A stretch of DNA of 64,000 nucleotides from Selaginella moellendorffii (lineage: Eukaryota > Streptophyta > Lycopodiopsida > Selaginellales > Selaginellaceae), in contig NW_003314281.1 of NCBI RefSeq assembly GCF_000143415.4, forward strand, positions 608,833 to 672,832. The letters are read 5' to 3'. Position 1 is the stretch's first letter; each line of letters begins with the position of its first letter. Position numbers and translations under genes: made by a program. A model generated the notes under the pieces. That model worked only from the letters and a program-made list of their open reading frames with translations. It was not told where the DNA came from and made no database searches. This document shows positions 11,636 through 22,130 of this stretch, in pieces.

Positions 11636-11702
11636 TGGGGATGCCAGGAATTGAACCCGGGATTCTTTTTGTCACACTAGAGAAGATTACCACTACATCC
11701 CC
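11636..11702 (-). tRNA. tRNA-like sequence, degenerate (no usable anticodon arm)
   Basis: On the minus strand a 7-bp acceptor stem (GGGGATG with CATCCCC) and a 5-bp T stem around TTCAATT fit a tRNA, with a perfect B box (GGTTCAATTCC) and a T run 6 nt downstream. The part between is only about 33 nt, the A box and D stem are missing and no 5-bp anticodon stem forms. Alignment by eye suggests a shortened Asp- or Gly-like tRNA. Probably a tRNA pseudogene or SINE remnant. Confidence 0.4.
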
Positions 11703-11711
11703 TTTGAACAA

Positions 11712-13131
11712 CGATAATTAAATGTTAATAATATTGTGTAATATAATAAATATCCTTCCCTGAGAGTTACTGGATAAAACCTCACATGGGTGGTGAAAGT
11801 CCATGATAGTAGCACACACAACAACATGCTAATCGTTTTCAATAAAATGTAAGAGGTATTTACAAAGTCATAAGTGTTGCTATTGTTAAAAGCATGTAGC
11901 TCTTCAGTGGAGTATTTGCTACCATCTCTATATCCCCCTTCATCACCGCCACCTTGCCATCTGCATGTCCCTCAAAATGCCCTTTGTGGTCCATGTGACT
12001 TCAAATAGTTGTTGTTGTTGCATTGAATGAGGGTTTGCAAGTTGCAAAATTTATTATTTATTATAATATATAATCTGTAATCAAGCTAGTCATAGAGAAA
12101 ACCTGAAAAAAAATTGGAATAAACAATCACAAAGGGAAATATTGTTTAGCAATTCACCTTGAATCACCCTTGTATCCTCCTCACAGCTTGTTCAACGTCT
12201 CCAGCAAGCTCTCGTTAGCTCAGAGGGCAGCGGCATGCCAGAACCTCTTCCCTCCCCATCTGACACATGCTCTTGAGCTTGACTTCCATGTAACGAAATA
12301 TGTCCAAAACACCATCACCCCTTGCAATGTCCTCGATCTGCCCATTCCAATCCAGAGGTGTAAGCGCCTGGATCACACCATCCTTCCATCCCTATTACCT
12401 TTCTAATAATGACGGTGCGATGGCTCAGATGGATCAGACAACCGACGGTGACGATTAACTACTCACCGTTTCAAACATGCATGAATCGGTCCTGGCCAGG
12501 AAAGAAAAACTCTGGAGAAAGTACAACATTTGTTGTAGCCGTGCACCATTAATCGTGGTACACCGGGCATAAGTGTAGTTGCAAGTGTAGACGAGGATCG
12601 GCCTTGAAGCCATTCTAGGAGTGGTACAAGTCAACATCTGTCAAAGACGATCTTAGTGTTTTGTTGTTGCACCTCTGCATTGTGACACTGGTGAATGAGC
12701 TCTTTCCCCAAGAACTTTGACCAGTTTCCCTGGTTTTTTCAGGGACATGGAATAAACACAACCCCTAAATGAGAACTTCTCTTTGAAAGATTGCCGCACA
12801 AATAGCCCACTAATTACTCTCTTGCCATTGTCATAATCTATGTTGATATCTTGTCATCACATATTTGTTTTGTGATCTTAAAGCAGCTCTGACAGCCAAA
12901 CCTGGGAGAAATTTAGTACTACCAGAAGACACCATTCATGATTCTTCACAAAGAGAGTTTAAATCTTTTTTTTATATACTCAATTTACTAAAACATTAAT
13001 AATAAAGAATTGAAAGAGAATGTTTAGTCAACGATTAAAGAATATCCTAGAATATATATAGAATTTTTAAGAATTTTCATTTGGCGTAGAAAAAGATCTC
13101 TTTAAGCTTTGTTTTTCCGTTGCGAAAGAAA
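11712..13131. other. Intergenic region with one gene fragment
   Basis: AT-rich flanks and a moderately GC-rich middle (12170-12640) that contains the Argonaute fragment reported separately. A weak A-box-like stretch near 12218 has no B box. No intact gene seen. Confidence 0.4.
12556..12617 (-). pseudogene. Argonaute PIWI fragment
   Basis: Read on the minus strand, AGAATGGCTTCAAGGCCGA and, after a gap with rearranged bases, CTACACTTATGCCCGGTGT match the coding sequence of the Argonaute gene in this window (around 28624-28710) almost base for base. They cover the PIWI stretch NGFTADQ to CYTYARC. The middle is shortened and altered and both flanks diverge. A short duplicated relic, not a gene. 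Confidence 0.7.
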
Positions 13132-14380
13132 ATGCCGGTGGAGAGGAGGACGAGCATCGGGTCTTGTTCATCCACGGGATCGAATGCCCTGGCTGTTCGG
13201 CGAGATCGGCGCAGGAGGCAGCCAAGCTGGATGAAGTTCTTTGGGCCGGAGCACCTCCAAGAACGCGATTGCTGGTTCGCTGTGCACAAGATCAACAGCG
13301 GCGGGCTGGATTCGCTGGCTGTTCACAACGCCGTTTCCAAGGCCTGCTTCAAGATACCCCTGTGTGGCTCTTTAGGTCGTCTCGGTGGAAGTGGAAGCGA
13401 TCACACCTTCACCAGTGCCAACAGTGGCCTTGTTTGTACCTTCAGAGGACAGAGGTACTTGAACAATTGTCTTTCTGTGATATTATTGTGTAGTTCTCGT
13501 CCACTCTGTTCCTTCTCACGGATGATTTCTTCAGGTTTAGTCTGATGCACGTCTTCAATCCTTTCAAATCGGAGGAGTTCCAAGTGACTATCCCACCCAA
13601 GACCGTCATCTACACCGCAGCTATTGTTCCCAAGGCAAGCAGCTCAAAAGAGTTCAGGGTGGTAGCAATGGCCGAATTCGGTGAAGTCACAGGTGTTTAT
13701 ATATACGAAAGCGGGACAAAGGTGTGGAGGAGGTCCTGGGAGTTGGAGTCGCTGCAGTACCTTGAGTTTTATCCGTGCAATGTCACGGTTGGCAACAGGT
13801 TCTGCTTCTTGGTGAAGAGTGGCAGAGACGGGTATCTGAGGGTCATGTTCTACGACATGGAAGGTGAAGCCTTGACAGATTCACAGCCTGGGTTTCCTGC
13901 GTCGTTTGGTCAGGTTGGTGTGGAAGAGTACGCGGAAAGCATTCGCATTGTGGAGCCCAATCTGTTCCTGTGCAAAGGCAAGCTGACTGTGGTGGATACC
14001 GTTGTGACTGGCTCACCGTCTTCTGGTCGCGACGAGGATGAAGATGAAGAATACTACCCGATTACTCGGAAGTGACTATATGGCAAATGGATGAACAGAC
14101 TCACAAGTGGGAGACAGTTGCAAAGATGCCAGATGATTTATGGCGCAAGCTTCACGTCGGCTGTGACATGTATTCCAAGCTCAAAGTTTGTGGAGCCGGC
14201 AAGTTTGTCTTCATGCAGTTTGTGCACTGGACTCCGTGGGAACATCGTGCGGCCGATGAAGACGCTGTAATTTGCAACTTGGACACTTGGGAAGAACTCC
14301 CTCCAAAACCACCCACAATCATGTTCAGCCGGTGCCTGGATGTTCTTGTTCTGGATCCAGACCAGTCCTTTGCTCTTTGA
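13132..14380 (+). pseudogene. F-box-associated (kelch-like) protein gene with frameshift
   Basis: Exon 1 13132-13454, intron 13455-13534, exon 2 from 13535. The spliced product contains CWFAVHKINSGGLDS, then FRGQRFSLMHVFNPF, and β-propeller-like strands (GVYIYESGTKVWRRSWE, LRVMFYDMEGEAL), as in plant F-box-associated/kelch proteins. No F-box is visible in the N-terminal 40 residues. The frame stops at 14075 right after DEDEDEEYYPITR, while the protein clearly continues in the -1 frame from about 14069 (EVTIWQMDEQTHKWETVA) to 14380. A one-base indel (real or a sequence error) therefore breaks the gene. If intact it would be a substrate receptor of an SCF ubiquitin ligase, or a propeller protein lacking the F-box. 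Confidence 0.6.
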
Positions 14381-15089
14381 GTTACGTTAACGCTATAGTT
14401 TCCTTTTTATGGGGTATGCACAGTAGGAGAAGTGGGAGGCAAAATCTGAATTCGATGAGGTTTAATCCATCGATCTGCTAGGCACAATCACTGTACACAT
14501 GCGACTCCGAGATTCATGCACAGTGACAGGTGCTTGCGGTTGCTGAATCGGCCTACTAGAAAGCCATGCACAGGCAATCGTGATTGAAATCGCATACGTA
14601 TGTAGACAGGAAAAGGCAGTGGTATCATATAAGATTTAGTTGGGGTTTTTCTGTTTTTCTCGGTTATAGTGGGGGATATTCGGCTTGGAGGGGGTGCGCC
14701 TTGGTTCTAGGAGAGAGGGGACCGTTTTCTAAGCTGTGGGAGTGAAGGGAGCGGAATAAAGAGTGTAGATGCTTCGACTAACAGCCTTGGAGCGCGTGGA
14801 GCAGAGGTTGGCGGTGCAGCTGTGTTTACAAACATTCAAAGAGTGCATTCGACAAGGATCTCTCGAGACCAGCAGATTTGTGTTCATTGTCAACTTGTGG
14901 ACAGCCTTGGGTGAGGTTTCTGGCAGAAGGCTACGGACGAGCAGTACCTCTTGCTGCAAGGAGCAACATCTTTTGGTGTACTGCCCAGGCCTCCCTTGCA
15001 TGGTATCACACTATTGCCGAGTTTCTAGCTGCGGGTGGTGAGGAAATGGCTCCTCTACCAATCTTGAGATTGCGGAAAGACTGTATAAG
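14381..15089. other. Intergenic region
   Basis: No convincing gene. Overlapping short open frames at 14769-15041 show no recognisable motif; the 3' edge grades into the retrotransposon relic that follows. Confidence 0.4.
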
Positions 15090-15600
15090 GAAGGGCGTGA
15101 TGGGGTGGAACAAATATTGGTGGCCAACTCTTCAACAGGATGAAGTTTATACAGAGCTCTGATCCATGCTAGTGTATTAGGTGTCCTACTTAGTGAGATG
15201 CAATGCCCTTGCATCCTATAATTCCAACTCTACCTTTTGAGATGTGGGGAATTGATTTTATATGGGACTATTTCAACCAACATGACATAGGAGGAACCAC
15301 TATATCCTGGTATACATGGATTATGTGACTGGAATCTTCCAGTCATATTAGATTTGTCTAACATCAATGCAAGGAGTGGTATAATTGTCATTTATGGGCT
15401 AAGAGTTTTCAGACAAAAGATTTCATACTGCTATATAAAGTAAATATTAGAAGTTGGCCAGCAAACTCAAAATTTGTTGGATTGGCCCATACCATGTGAA
15501 GACCAAGACCATGAACACCAATGGTTTGGTGGAGCTTGAGGGTTTCAGTGGTAATCCTCTTTGAACACCAGTGAATGGAGTTTAACTTTAGTATTATCAC
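15090..15600 (+). mobile_element. Ty3/gypsy integrase relic
   Basis: Pieces of a Ty3/gypsy pol 3' end survive in several frames: YWWPTLQQD (integrase zinc-binding region, about 15116), MPLHPIIPTLPFEMWGIDFI (integrase core start, from 15203), YILVYMDYVT (about 15300), and WIGPYHV followed by NGLVELEGFSGNPL (15478-15570, integrase C-terminal region). Stops and frameshifts separate them, so the element is dead. No LTRs identified. Confidence 0.75.
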
Positions 15601-15850
15601 ATTAGATTTGGAGAGGAGTGCTTTAAGGACATTGCACAGTCGTCGCCAGGGTGATGTCAAGGGCCAAGGTCAGCTCAAAAATAAGACTTAGTCCAAGTTG
15701 GGGGCTTTCCTTGAGCTGGCTCTAGCCCCACTTGGCAACGAATGTGTGATGCCTTTAGAGCACTCCTTTCCAAATCAAATGTAAGTTTCCATTCACAAAG
15801 AGGATTACTATTAAAATCCTTAAGCTCCACTGAACCACTAGTGTTCAAAA
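15526..15850. repeat. Imperfect inverted repeat of about 300 bp
   Basis: The arm at about 15526-15670 (for example GTGGTAATCCTCTTTG and GATTTGGAGAGGAGTGCT) recurs as its reverse complement at about 15690-15850 (CAAAGAGGATTACTAT, AGCACTCCTTTCCAAATC). Many mismatches and small indels. It overlaps the end of the gypsy relic, so two copies of its 3' end probably lie tail to tail. Confidence 0.7.
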
Positions 15851-15896
15851 TCTTAAAATAATATGGGCTAATTTAATGAATTTTTGTTGCAAATGG

Positions 15897-15956
15897 TATG
15901 TTGGTAAATCCTCTTGAATATTCTTTCTTTATTATCATAATGGCAAGAGCTTGGTA
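15897..15956 (+). repeat. 60-bp repeat, left member of a 4.4-kb inverted pair
   Basis: The sequence starting TATGTTGGTAAATCC and ending GGCAAGAGCTT matches the reverse complement of 20226-20285 at all but about five positions, all of them transitions. The right copy lies directly upstream of the hAT-like transposase relic. Either a terminal inverted repeat or two partial copies in opposite orientation. Confidence 0.75.
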
Positions 15957-16267
15957 TTGTTAAACCGAGCTTAGAAAGTTTCAAAACAGCGTGGAGTGGT
16001 GACCACAATTTCAGAAAGGAGATCTTCTATGAAAGGAAGCTTTATTTTTCATGTTGATTAATGTTTTTTTTTCCTATTTAGAGTTCTGTTAGTGAATTAC
16101 AATTGTGTAAGTGAAGTTGCTGCGAGTTCAGATCTCCTATGAAGTAAGCTTCTTCTTTTTTGGTTCTTTTTTAGAGTTTACGTGAGCAAGTTGCTGAAAC
16201 TGAATTTGTATTTTATTCTTGACAGCATGACACATTCGAGGTTCTTTTTTTTTTGGAAAAGGTGAAG

Positions 16268-17755
16268 CTACAGCCTGTGTAAGTTCAATAGGGCGCTGTT
16301 GACGAGCTCCTCGAGGCTGTTGGAATGCTTGGTAAGTCCCACAAAACCCGAAAACGTTAGGAAGTTTTCTTCGTCTGAGGCAGTCGCTAACATTGCTTCC
16401 AGGGACGCCTCCATTTCACCGTCTTCTCTAAAACGTCGCCAGAACCTGGCGTCCTTTTCCATCAAGCTGTTCAGAAGCTCTACGCTATATCGCCGGATAC
16501 GATTCAAGCTCCTAGAAGGTGCTGTCTGGGATAGAAGCTCTGTGATTTTTTCGCAAAGCCGTGATTGTTGCGATAGCACGCCTTGTGCAAAGTCACGTGT
16601 GTCGAGCCAGGGGATTATGGCTGCTACCAAACCGATGGCTGCCTGCTGTTCCTTGTCCATGGATTCCAGCACCATCTGGATGATGCGAGATATGGCTACT
16701 CCAAGCTCCAACTTTTCTGATCAACTGGAAGGATCTTAGTGAGGCCGAAATCAGGAAAGCTGCAACCATAGTAATCAAGCACCTGGTTCGTCACAGCCAT
16801 AACTGCTTCAGGATTTCCGCTATCCCTGGATCCGTGGAGGCCCTCACTGCTCTTTTAGCCGCAAGAGAGGAGGAAGTGTTAGAAGTCCTCAACAGGCTAG
16901 TCGTGGATTACAGGACATGCGTGCGAATCGGTCACACCAGCGGACTTATCTCCATCCTGGTTGAATTTATCCAAGACGAAGAAACGTCGAAAGAAGTATT
17001 CCGTCAATCACTCCAGCTTTTGAAGACATTGGCTAACGTGCGAGGAGATTCTGGACGGTCACTGCGAAAGAAGATAGTGTCGGTAGTGCCAGCAGTAAGA
17101 AGTCTTCAAAGGATATGCAATCTCGAAGATTTGGAGCTGGCAGTCGACGTGATCAAGCTGCTAGCAGCCGAGGACGAGCTTAGAGATTGCATTGGTGCGA
17201 CTGGAGGAGTTATCCAAAGCTTGATGGCCATATTTGCGAGAGAAACCGCACCGAACAGCGATCAGTTGACCATCGCCATGAGAGCCGGGGAAGCCATAAT
17301 TGTGCTCGTTCTCCAGTGTCCCAACAATTGCTCGAGGCTCCTCATGCACAAAAGCTACAGACAAGGTGGTGTTAGCAAGACCCTCAAGAACTTGATCAAC
17401 ATGCTCACCAAGCCAGTTGGAGTCCATGCAGCCACAATTTTGCGAAGCTTGTGCGGTAAGCTCTGAAAGTGAGCTGCTCTGGTGATCGGGAATTATTCCT
17501 TTTCACTGGAGCTGAAGACTTTGAAAAAGTGGAAAGCTGCTGCAGCTCTGGAGCTGAAGGCTTGGGAGTGGAAGGCTGCTGCTCGGCGTCCGGATGTGGA
17601 GAAAAAACCGACCACAACTCACTGGTATTCAGGGTTCTAGTGCTTGAAGGTGGAGAAGGTGGAGAAGCGAGAGCAGAGCCGGAAGAAGGAACTTGAATGG
17701 TTACCTCGTCCGCAAAGTGAACGGTGGCAGACTGTCTGCTGTTCCTCGAATCCAT
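16268..17755 (-). pseudogene. ARM-repeat protein gene broken by internal inversion
   Basis: Three blocks of one plant ARM-repeat protein family are present. The N-terminal block is on minus (17755 to about 17465, MDSRNSRQSATVHFADE, then a Pro/Ser-rich stretch). The central block is on plus (about 16711 to 17469, NWKDLSEAEIRKAA, FRISAIPGSVEALTALLA, HAATILRSLC). The C-terminal block is on minus (16720 to 16268, EKLELGVAISRIIQM, NRIRRYSVELLNSLM, ENFLTFSGFVGLTKH, stop). In related plant proteins the order is N-terminus, NWK..EEEIR block, then the block ending FxxFSGxVGLxxH; flipping the middle restores that order. A membrane-spanning region usually found after the N-terminus in the family is not seen. 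The gene as it stands cannot make the protein. Confidence 0.75.
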
Positions 17756-18790
17756 GTTTAGTGTTCAAGGAGTTCTGGGCATTTGAGGAGGCGGCTCTTG
17801 CGTGGGTCCAGCTAAGCCTGGTGACCGTGGGTCCAGCTAAGGCTGGTGACCTAATCAATGTTTTCCGCTCTGGAAACTGGAGCACTAGTGCTGCGATTCC
17901 AGATCGATCAATGTTGTTTGACAACAATGATCTGACACACACAAAACTCTTTTCTTCGTCTCGGTAGGGCCCTTTCTACTGTTGCACAAGAAACTATCGC
18001 ACAGCCGTGGAAGGGAATAATAGTATATAGAAACCTGTTGTATCTCGTACTCATAAACTTAAAGCTTGTTCTTCCAGGCCTAGAGAAAAGTCAGCTTCAA
18101 ACACGAGGCATGGCCATCTTTTAGTGTGTACTGTGCAGAACTCTCCCTTTCAACCAGGTCTTATAGTTTGCCACTTACTAGGCTTAGGTGGTGGGAAAGA
18201 AAAAACTGGAGTATTCCTTCTCACATAGTCATGTTTCTATCTTATACTTAAGAACCTTGTGCTGGCTCAAGGAGTAGTACTACGAAGTGGTGTAATGAAG
18301 GCAAAGCTTGGACAGGACAGACTGCTACTGAACACTATTGCCACTGCCACAAGCCTCAAATTTGCAGAGCAATTTAGTTTAGCATTTTGTAGGGCAAACT
18401 TTCTTTTCCTTCTTGTGAATATTATAATTTTCTTTCATTGTGCAAGATAAAAATTAATTTATACATCCTAATATATAGATATTTATATATAAACAACTTT
18501 TTAATACAACTAATCACACAAAATCCTTTTTTCCTTTTTTTGATGCCATGCATCATAAATATGCCCCTAATTGATCTTGTTGTAGTCATTATCACCATTT
18601 AAATAGATAAACATCAAATCATCTAAATTTTCAATCTTTAGAGAGCATCTTGAAGTAGTTTTCAATTAATTTTGATAAGAAAATCCACCTTCAACATAAA
18701 TAGTGCTCACAGGTATTAAAGAGATAATTTTCCATAGTTCCATCAAATTAGAATATATATTTATCATGGAAATATCATCTTTGCATATTT
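17756..18790. other. Intergenic region
   Basis: About 1 kb, GC-poor toward the right, without a supported gene. Probably the former 5' flank of the ARM gene followed by the 3' flank of the hAT-like relic. Confidence 0.4.
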
Positions 18791-20225
18791 ACTAAGCCAC
18801 TAGCCCATTTTTTGTTAACAAATTACTTTACATGATAGTTACAAACTTTGTGAGTTCTTCTTTACATTTTTCCCCATCAATAAGAGCACCATATTGGTTC
18901 AGTAAGATATTTAGCCATTTATAAGAGTTGTTATCTAATTTTTCCTTATCATTTGAGTAATTCTTTGGGATGAACAATTTTGTAGCATTGAACATGCCTA
19001 TATCCTTTCCCATTCTAGCCAGCATATTAATGTATAATTTTTGAACACATTCCTTGTTTAAATCTAAGCAAGAGCTCAAGCTCCCATCTCTTTTGCTATC
19101 TAGAATAAGAGTATAATCTAAGACATGCTTATGTTATTCCCCTTTAACATTTATAAACTTGATAAATTTATTTTTAGTAGCCTCCACAAAATTACTCAAT
19201 TGTTTCACACTAAGAGTCTTTTTCAGAAATTTTCTTTTGATACTTTTCAAAGTACCATTTAAATACCCAGCAATGCTAGCAATATCCACAGTTTTAGCTT
19301 TGAAAGATTTTGTTCAGACTATTCAATTCCAAAAGTATATCAGGTAGCATATGAATATTGGATCATTCTCTTTAAGACTTCCCCATGAGATAACCAATGT
19401 AAATTGTGGATTTGAAGCATACCTAATATAAGTATATTCATAGCATCTTCTAGAGGCCTAAAAGCCATGACTTTTTTTCTAGAAGTATGCAACCATTTAT
19501 AAATTTGATTGTATAGCTTTTGAACAACCACAAGCTTAGGAAATGCATACACAACTTCAATAGCCACTAAACTCTATTTATGCACTAAGCAATACACTCC
19601 AAGAAAGTGTGGAATGTTATGTTTCAATCTTGTCACTAGACCAAATTATTCTCAAACCATAATAAAAGTTTCATTAGTTCCAATAGCAACACATTTTCCC
19701 TTTTTAAGGTTCATTTCTTTTAAAACCTTTTTGATAGCTTCATATTTACTTACAGCCTTTAGTTACCATCAATTTCAAAAAGTAAGTTTTATTCAGACTT
19801 TTTTCTTTCTTCTTGCATATGGAAAGAGATGTATATGATAAAATGAGCTTCCAAACTTCTATCAGTATTGTTATCCACCATAATAGAAAAAGTAAGGACT
19901 AGCTTGAATATTTTGGCAAACATCTTTCTATCATATCTTTTATACATTTTACAAACTCTTTTCCACTCATAACATTTACATAAGTCCCATACTCTATGGT
20001 GATTGGCATATAGGGCATTCCCATAAACCTGTTAAATTCCACAAAGATTTATAGCTTTCTAAAGGTAATCCCTTCCTCATAATGAAGTACATGTGCTGCA
20101 TTAAGGAAATCAATTTATTCTTATGTTGATCTTCTTGAGCAGTAATATATTTAAGGATAGATAACCCTTTCTTCTTCTTTGCTTCCCAAATAGCCATAAT
20201 TAGTTAATGTTGTTTGGAATTGTTA
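18790..20225 (-). mobile_element. hAT-like (ZNF862/ZMYM-type) transposase relic
   Basis: Minus-strand translation, interrupted by many stops, gives the order seen in domesticated or hAT-family transposases: KNKLISLMQHMYFIMRKGLP, then GLVTRLKHNIPHFLGVYCLVHK, then YNQIYKWLHTSRKK, then HNLHWLSHGEVLKRM, and a helical tail (YGALIDGEKCKEELTKF). AT-rich and decayed; no autonomous function possible. The 60-bp repeat at 20226-20285 abuts its 5' end. Confidence 0.7.
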
Positions 20226-20285
20226 TGCTAAGCTCTTGCCATCATGGTAATAAAGAAAGAATATTCAAGAGGATTTGCCAACATA
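20226..20285 (-). repeat. 60-bp repeat, right member of the inverted pair
   Basis: Reverse complement of 15897-15956 with about five transition differences; it sits immediately 5' of the transposase relic on the minus strand. Confidence 0.75.
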
Positions 20286-21660
20286 TAACTTTTGATACGT
20301 ATTATTAAACCCTTTATTACTTTTCACCCAAGCTAGTTGAGAAATTAATTATCATATATGTGCACTTAAATCAAAAGGGCATTAAAGAAGAAATGTGGTT
20401 CCAAATGTATAATAAGGATAGGTATATTAGACATGGCTATCCAACTTGAGGCATAATCTAGCTTTTGCTTGCATGCCTATTTTTGTTCTATATTTATCTT
20501 GGGTCTAAACTTAAACTTTATATTGGTGGAGTATTTATATCCTCATGTTAGTATGTTAAAATAGTGTTAAACTTTATTTGGCTCTATTTTGTGTGTTAGT
20601 CCTAGCATTGGGATGCTCAATACTCTAAGATTATTCTAAGTCATTCCATGCCTTTATCACTTTGCTCTATAGACATGAGTTATTCCATGCTTTGTTTGTT
20701 TCACTTCCAAGTTCTATACTTCGGAATTTAACTCATCCTTTCATTTAATGGCTCAAGGCCTTGAAACTTAAATTTCATTTTGTTGCCTTTTGACACATGG
20801 CATGTGACATATGGCATATGGCACATAGAGGGTTAAAATTATGTTCCATGGTTATCTTATAATAAAGCACCACAAGATAAAAGGTAAAAATCACATATAT
20901 TACAATTTTGAGTTTGCCAATTTGCTCTCATATATTAGCAGAAGATCTCTTATATGAAAACTTAAGCTTGTGGCTGGATCACAAGGAAGAGGCCATGGAA
21001 GAGGCATTCCACGCAGAGGACCACTGCAATGATGGAATTGGGACAAGTCTAGTGCTACACCCATTTAGTGGTAAATATTTTACTTCTTTTGTTTTTGCTT
21101 GAGATTTCATCACCTTGCCAATGCAGCCACTGGTGAACAGCATGGTGATGGTTGGGTATGCTCCAAAAATGCACTATCACACTCCAAACTCCAAGTCTCC
21201 AGAAAGTTGGGCAGCTTGTGCACCCAGGTTCACTAGGATAATTCTGGATTGATTCATGAGTGAATAAGATTATCACTCATAGGCTTTTGAATCAAGAGGT
21301 CTCTGGTCAACCTTTGTCAATGCTTGACCAGAAAACTCTCTACATCATGTATTGTGTACATATGGTTTTCTTTTACCTTGAGCTACTTTACAGTGTAGTT
21401 TTTCTGTGCTCGATAAGCTTGACATTACAATCTATACTCTGTTCTTGAAGTATTCTAGCATTTATCAATGGAAGAATTTGAATTGATAAGTGCAAACATT
21501 TCTGAATGCTAGTAGTCATTATATTCCCACTTCAACATAATATGCCATGAATAAGGCCTGAAGACCAAACTTCCACACCTTGGAAATCTATCCAGTTACA
21601 GAGCCTCGACTCAGCTTGCAAGTGGACATCCATAGCAGCTTCCTCCACGTCAGTCCCCTC
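20286..21660. other. AT-rich intergenic region
   Basis: No gene that can be supported. A short frame at 20908-21102 followed by a possible intron and a frame reading LVNSMVMVGYAPKMHYHTP up to 21252 looks coding-like but matches nothing I recognise. Confidence 0.35.
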
Positions 21661-21664
21661 CTCT

Positions 21665-21860
21665 TTAGCTGCAAGAGAAATACGCTTTGAGCGCTCCCAC
21701 AAATGCCAAAGAGTTTGGACCGCAGACCTTTGCTGCTTGTATTTCCGCTACTAATTCCAAAGCCGGATCACCCTCGCTGTTTCCTGCATCATACTGTGAG
21801 CACTGCGAGTGAATATTGGCCATTCCCTTCTCTATCCGTGGATTTCCTTCTTTTCTTCGT
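21665..21860 (-). pseudogene. PPR gene fragment
   Basis: On the minus strand GDPALELVAEIQAAKV and then GPNSLAFVGALKAYFS match the P-type PPR motif of plant genes (ALELFxxMQxxG, PNSxTFVAALKAC). A stop follows at 21665 and the preceding PPR units are absent or scrambled. Remnant only. Confidence 0.6.
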
Positions 21861-22130
21861 CGGCTGAAGGTGGTGCGAGCTTTCAGAGCAGGAGCAAAGT
21901 CGAGGCATTTCACTGATCCATTCGAACATCTCCAAAGCCAGCTCTGCTTTGAAACGTGTTCTCGACATATCGCAGCTCCAGGACACAAGGCTGTCAAAGC
22001 ACATCCTGTCGAAAGTCCACTTTGCTAGGTATGTAAGTGTGGAAGTTCCGAAGGATGATTATCTCCAAATCGTTTTTAACTAAACAGGAAGTCTAGATTC
22101 TACATACCGCGGAAGACCAAGTGGATCTCG

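Noticed and set aside
11604-11711. N-terminal extension of the second PPR frame
   Set aside because: It runs through the tRNA-like sequence and has no PPR or targeting character; ATG at 11603 fits better.
12212-12230. A-box-like TTAGCTCAGAGGG suggesting a tRNA
   Set aside because: No B box, no cloverleaf can be drawn downstream.
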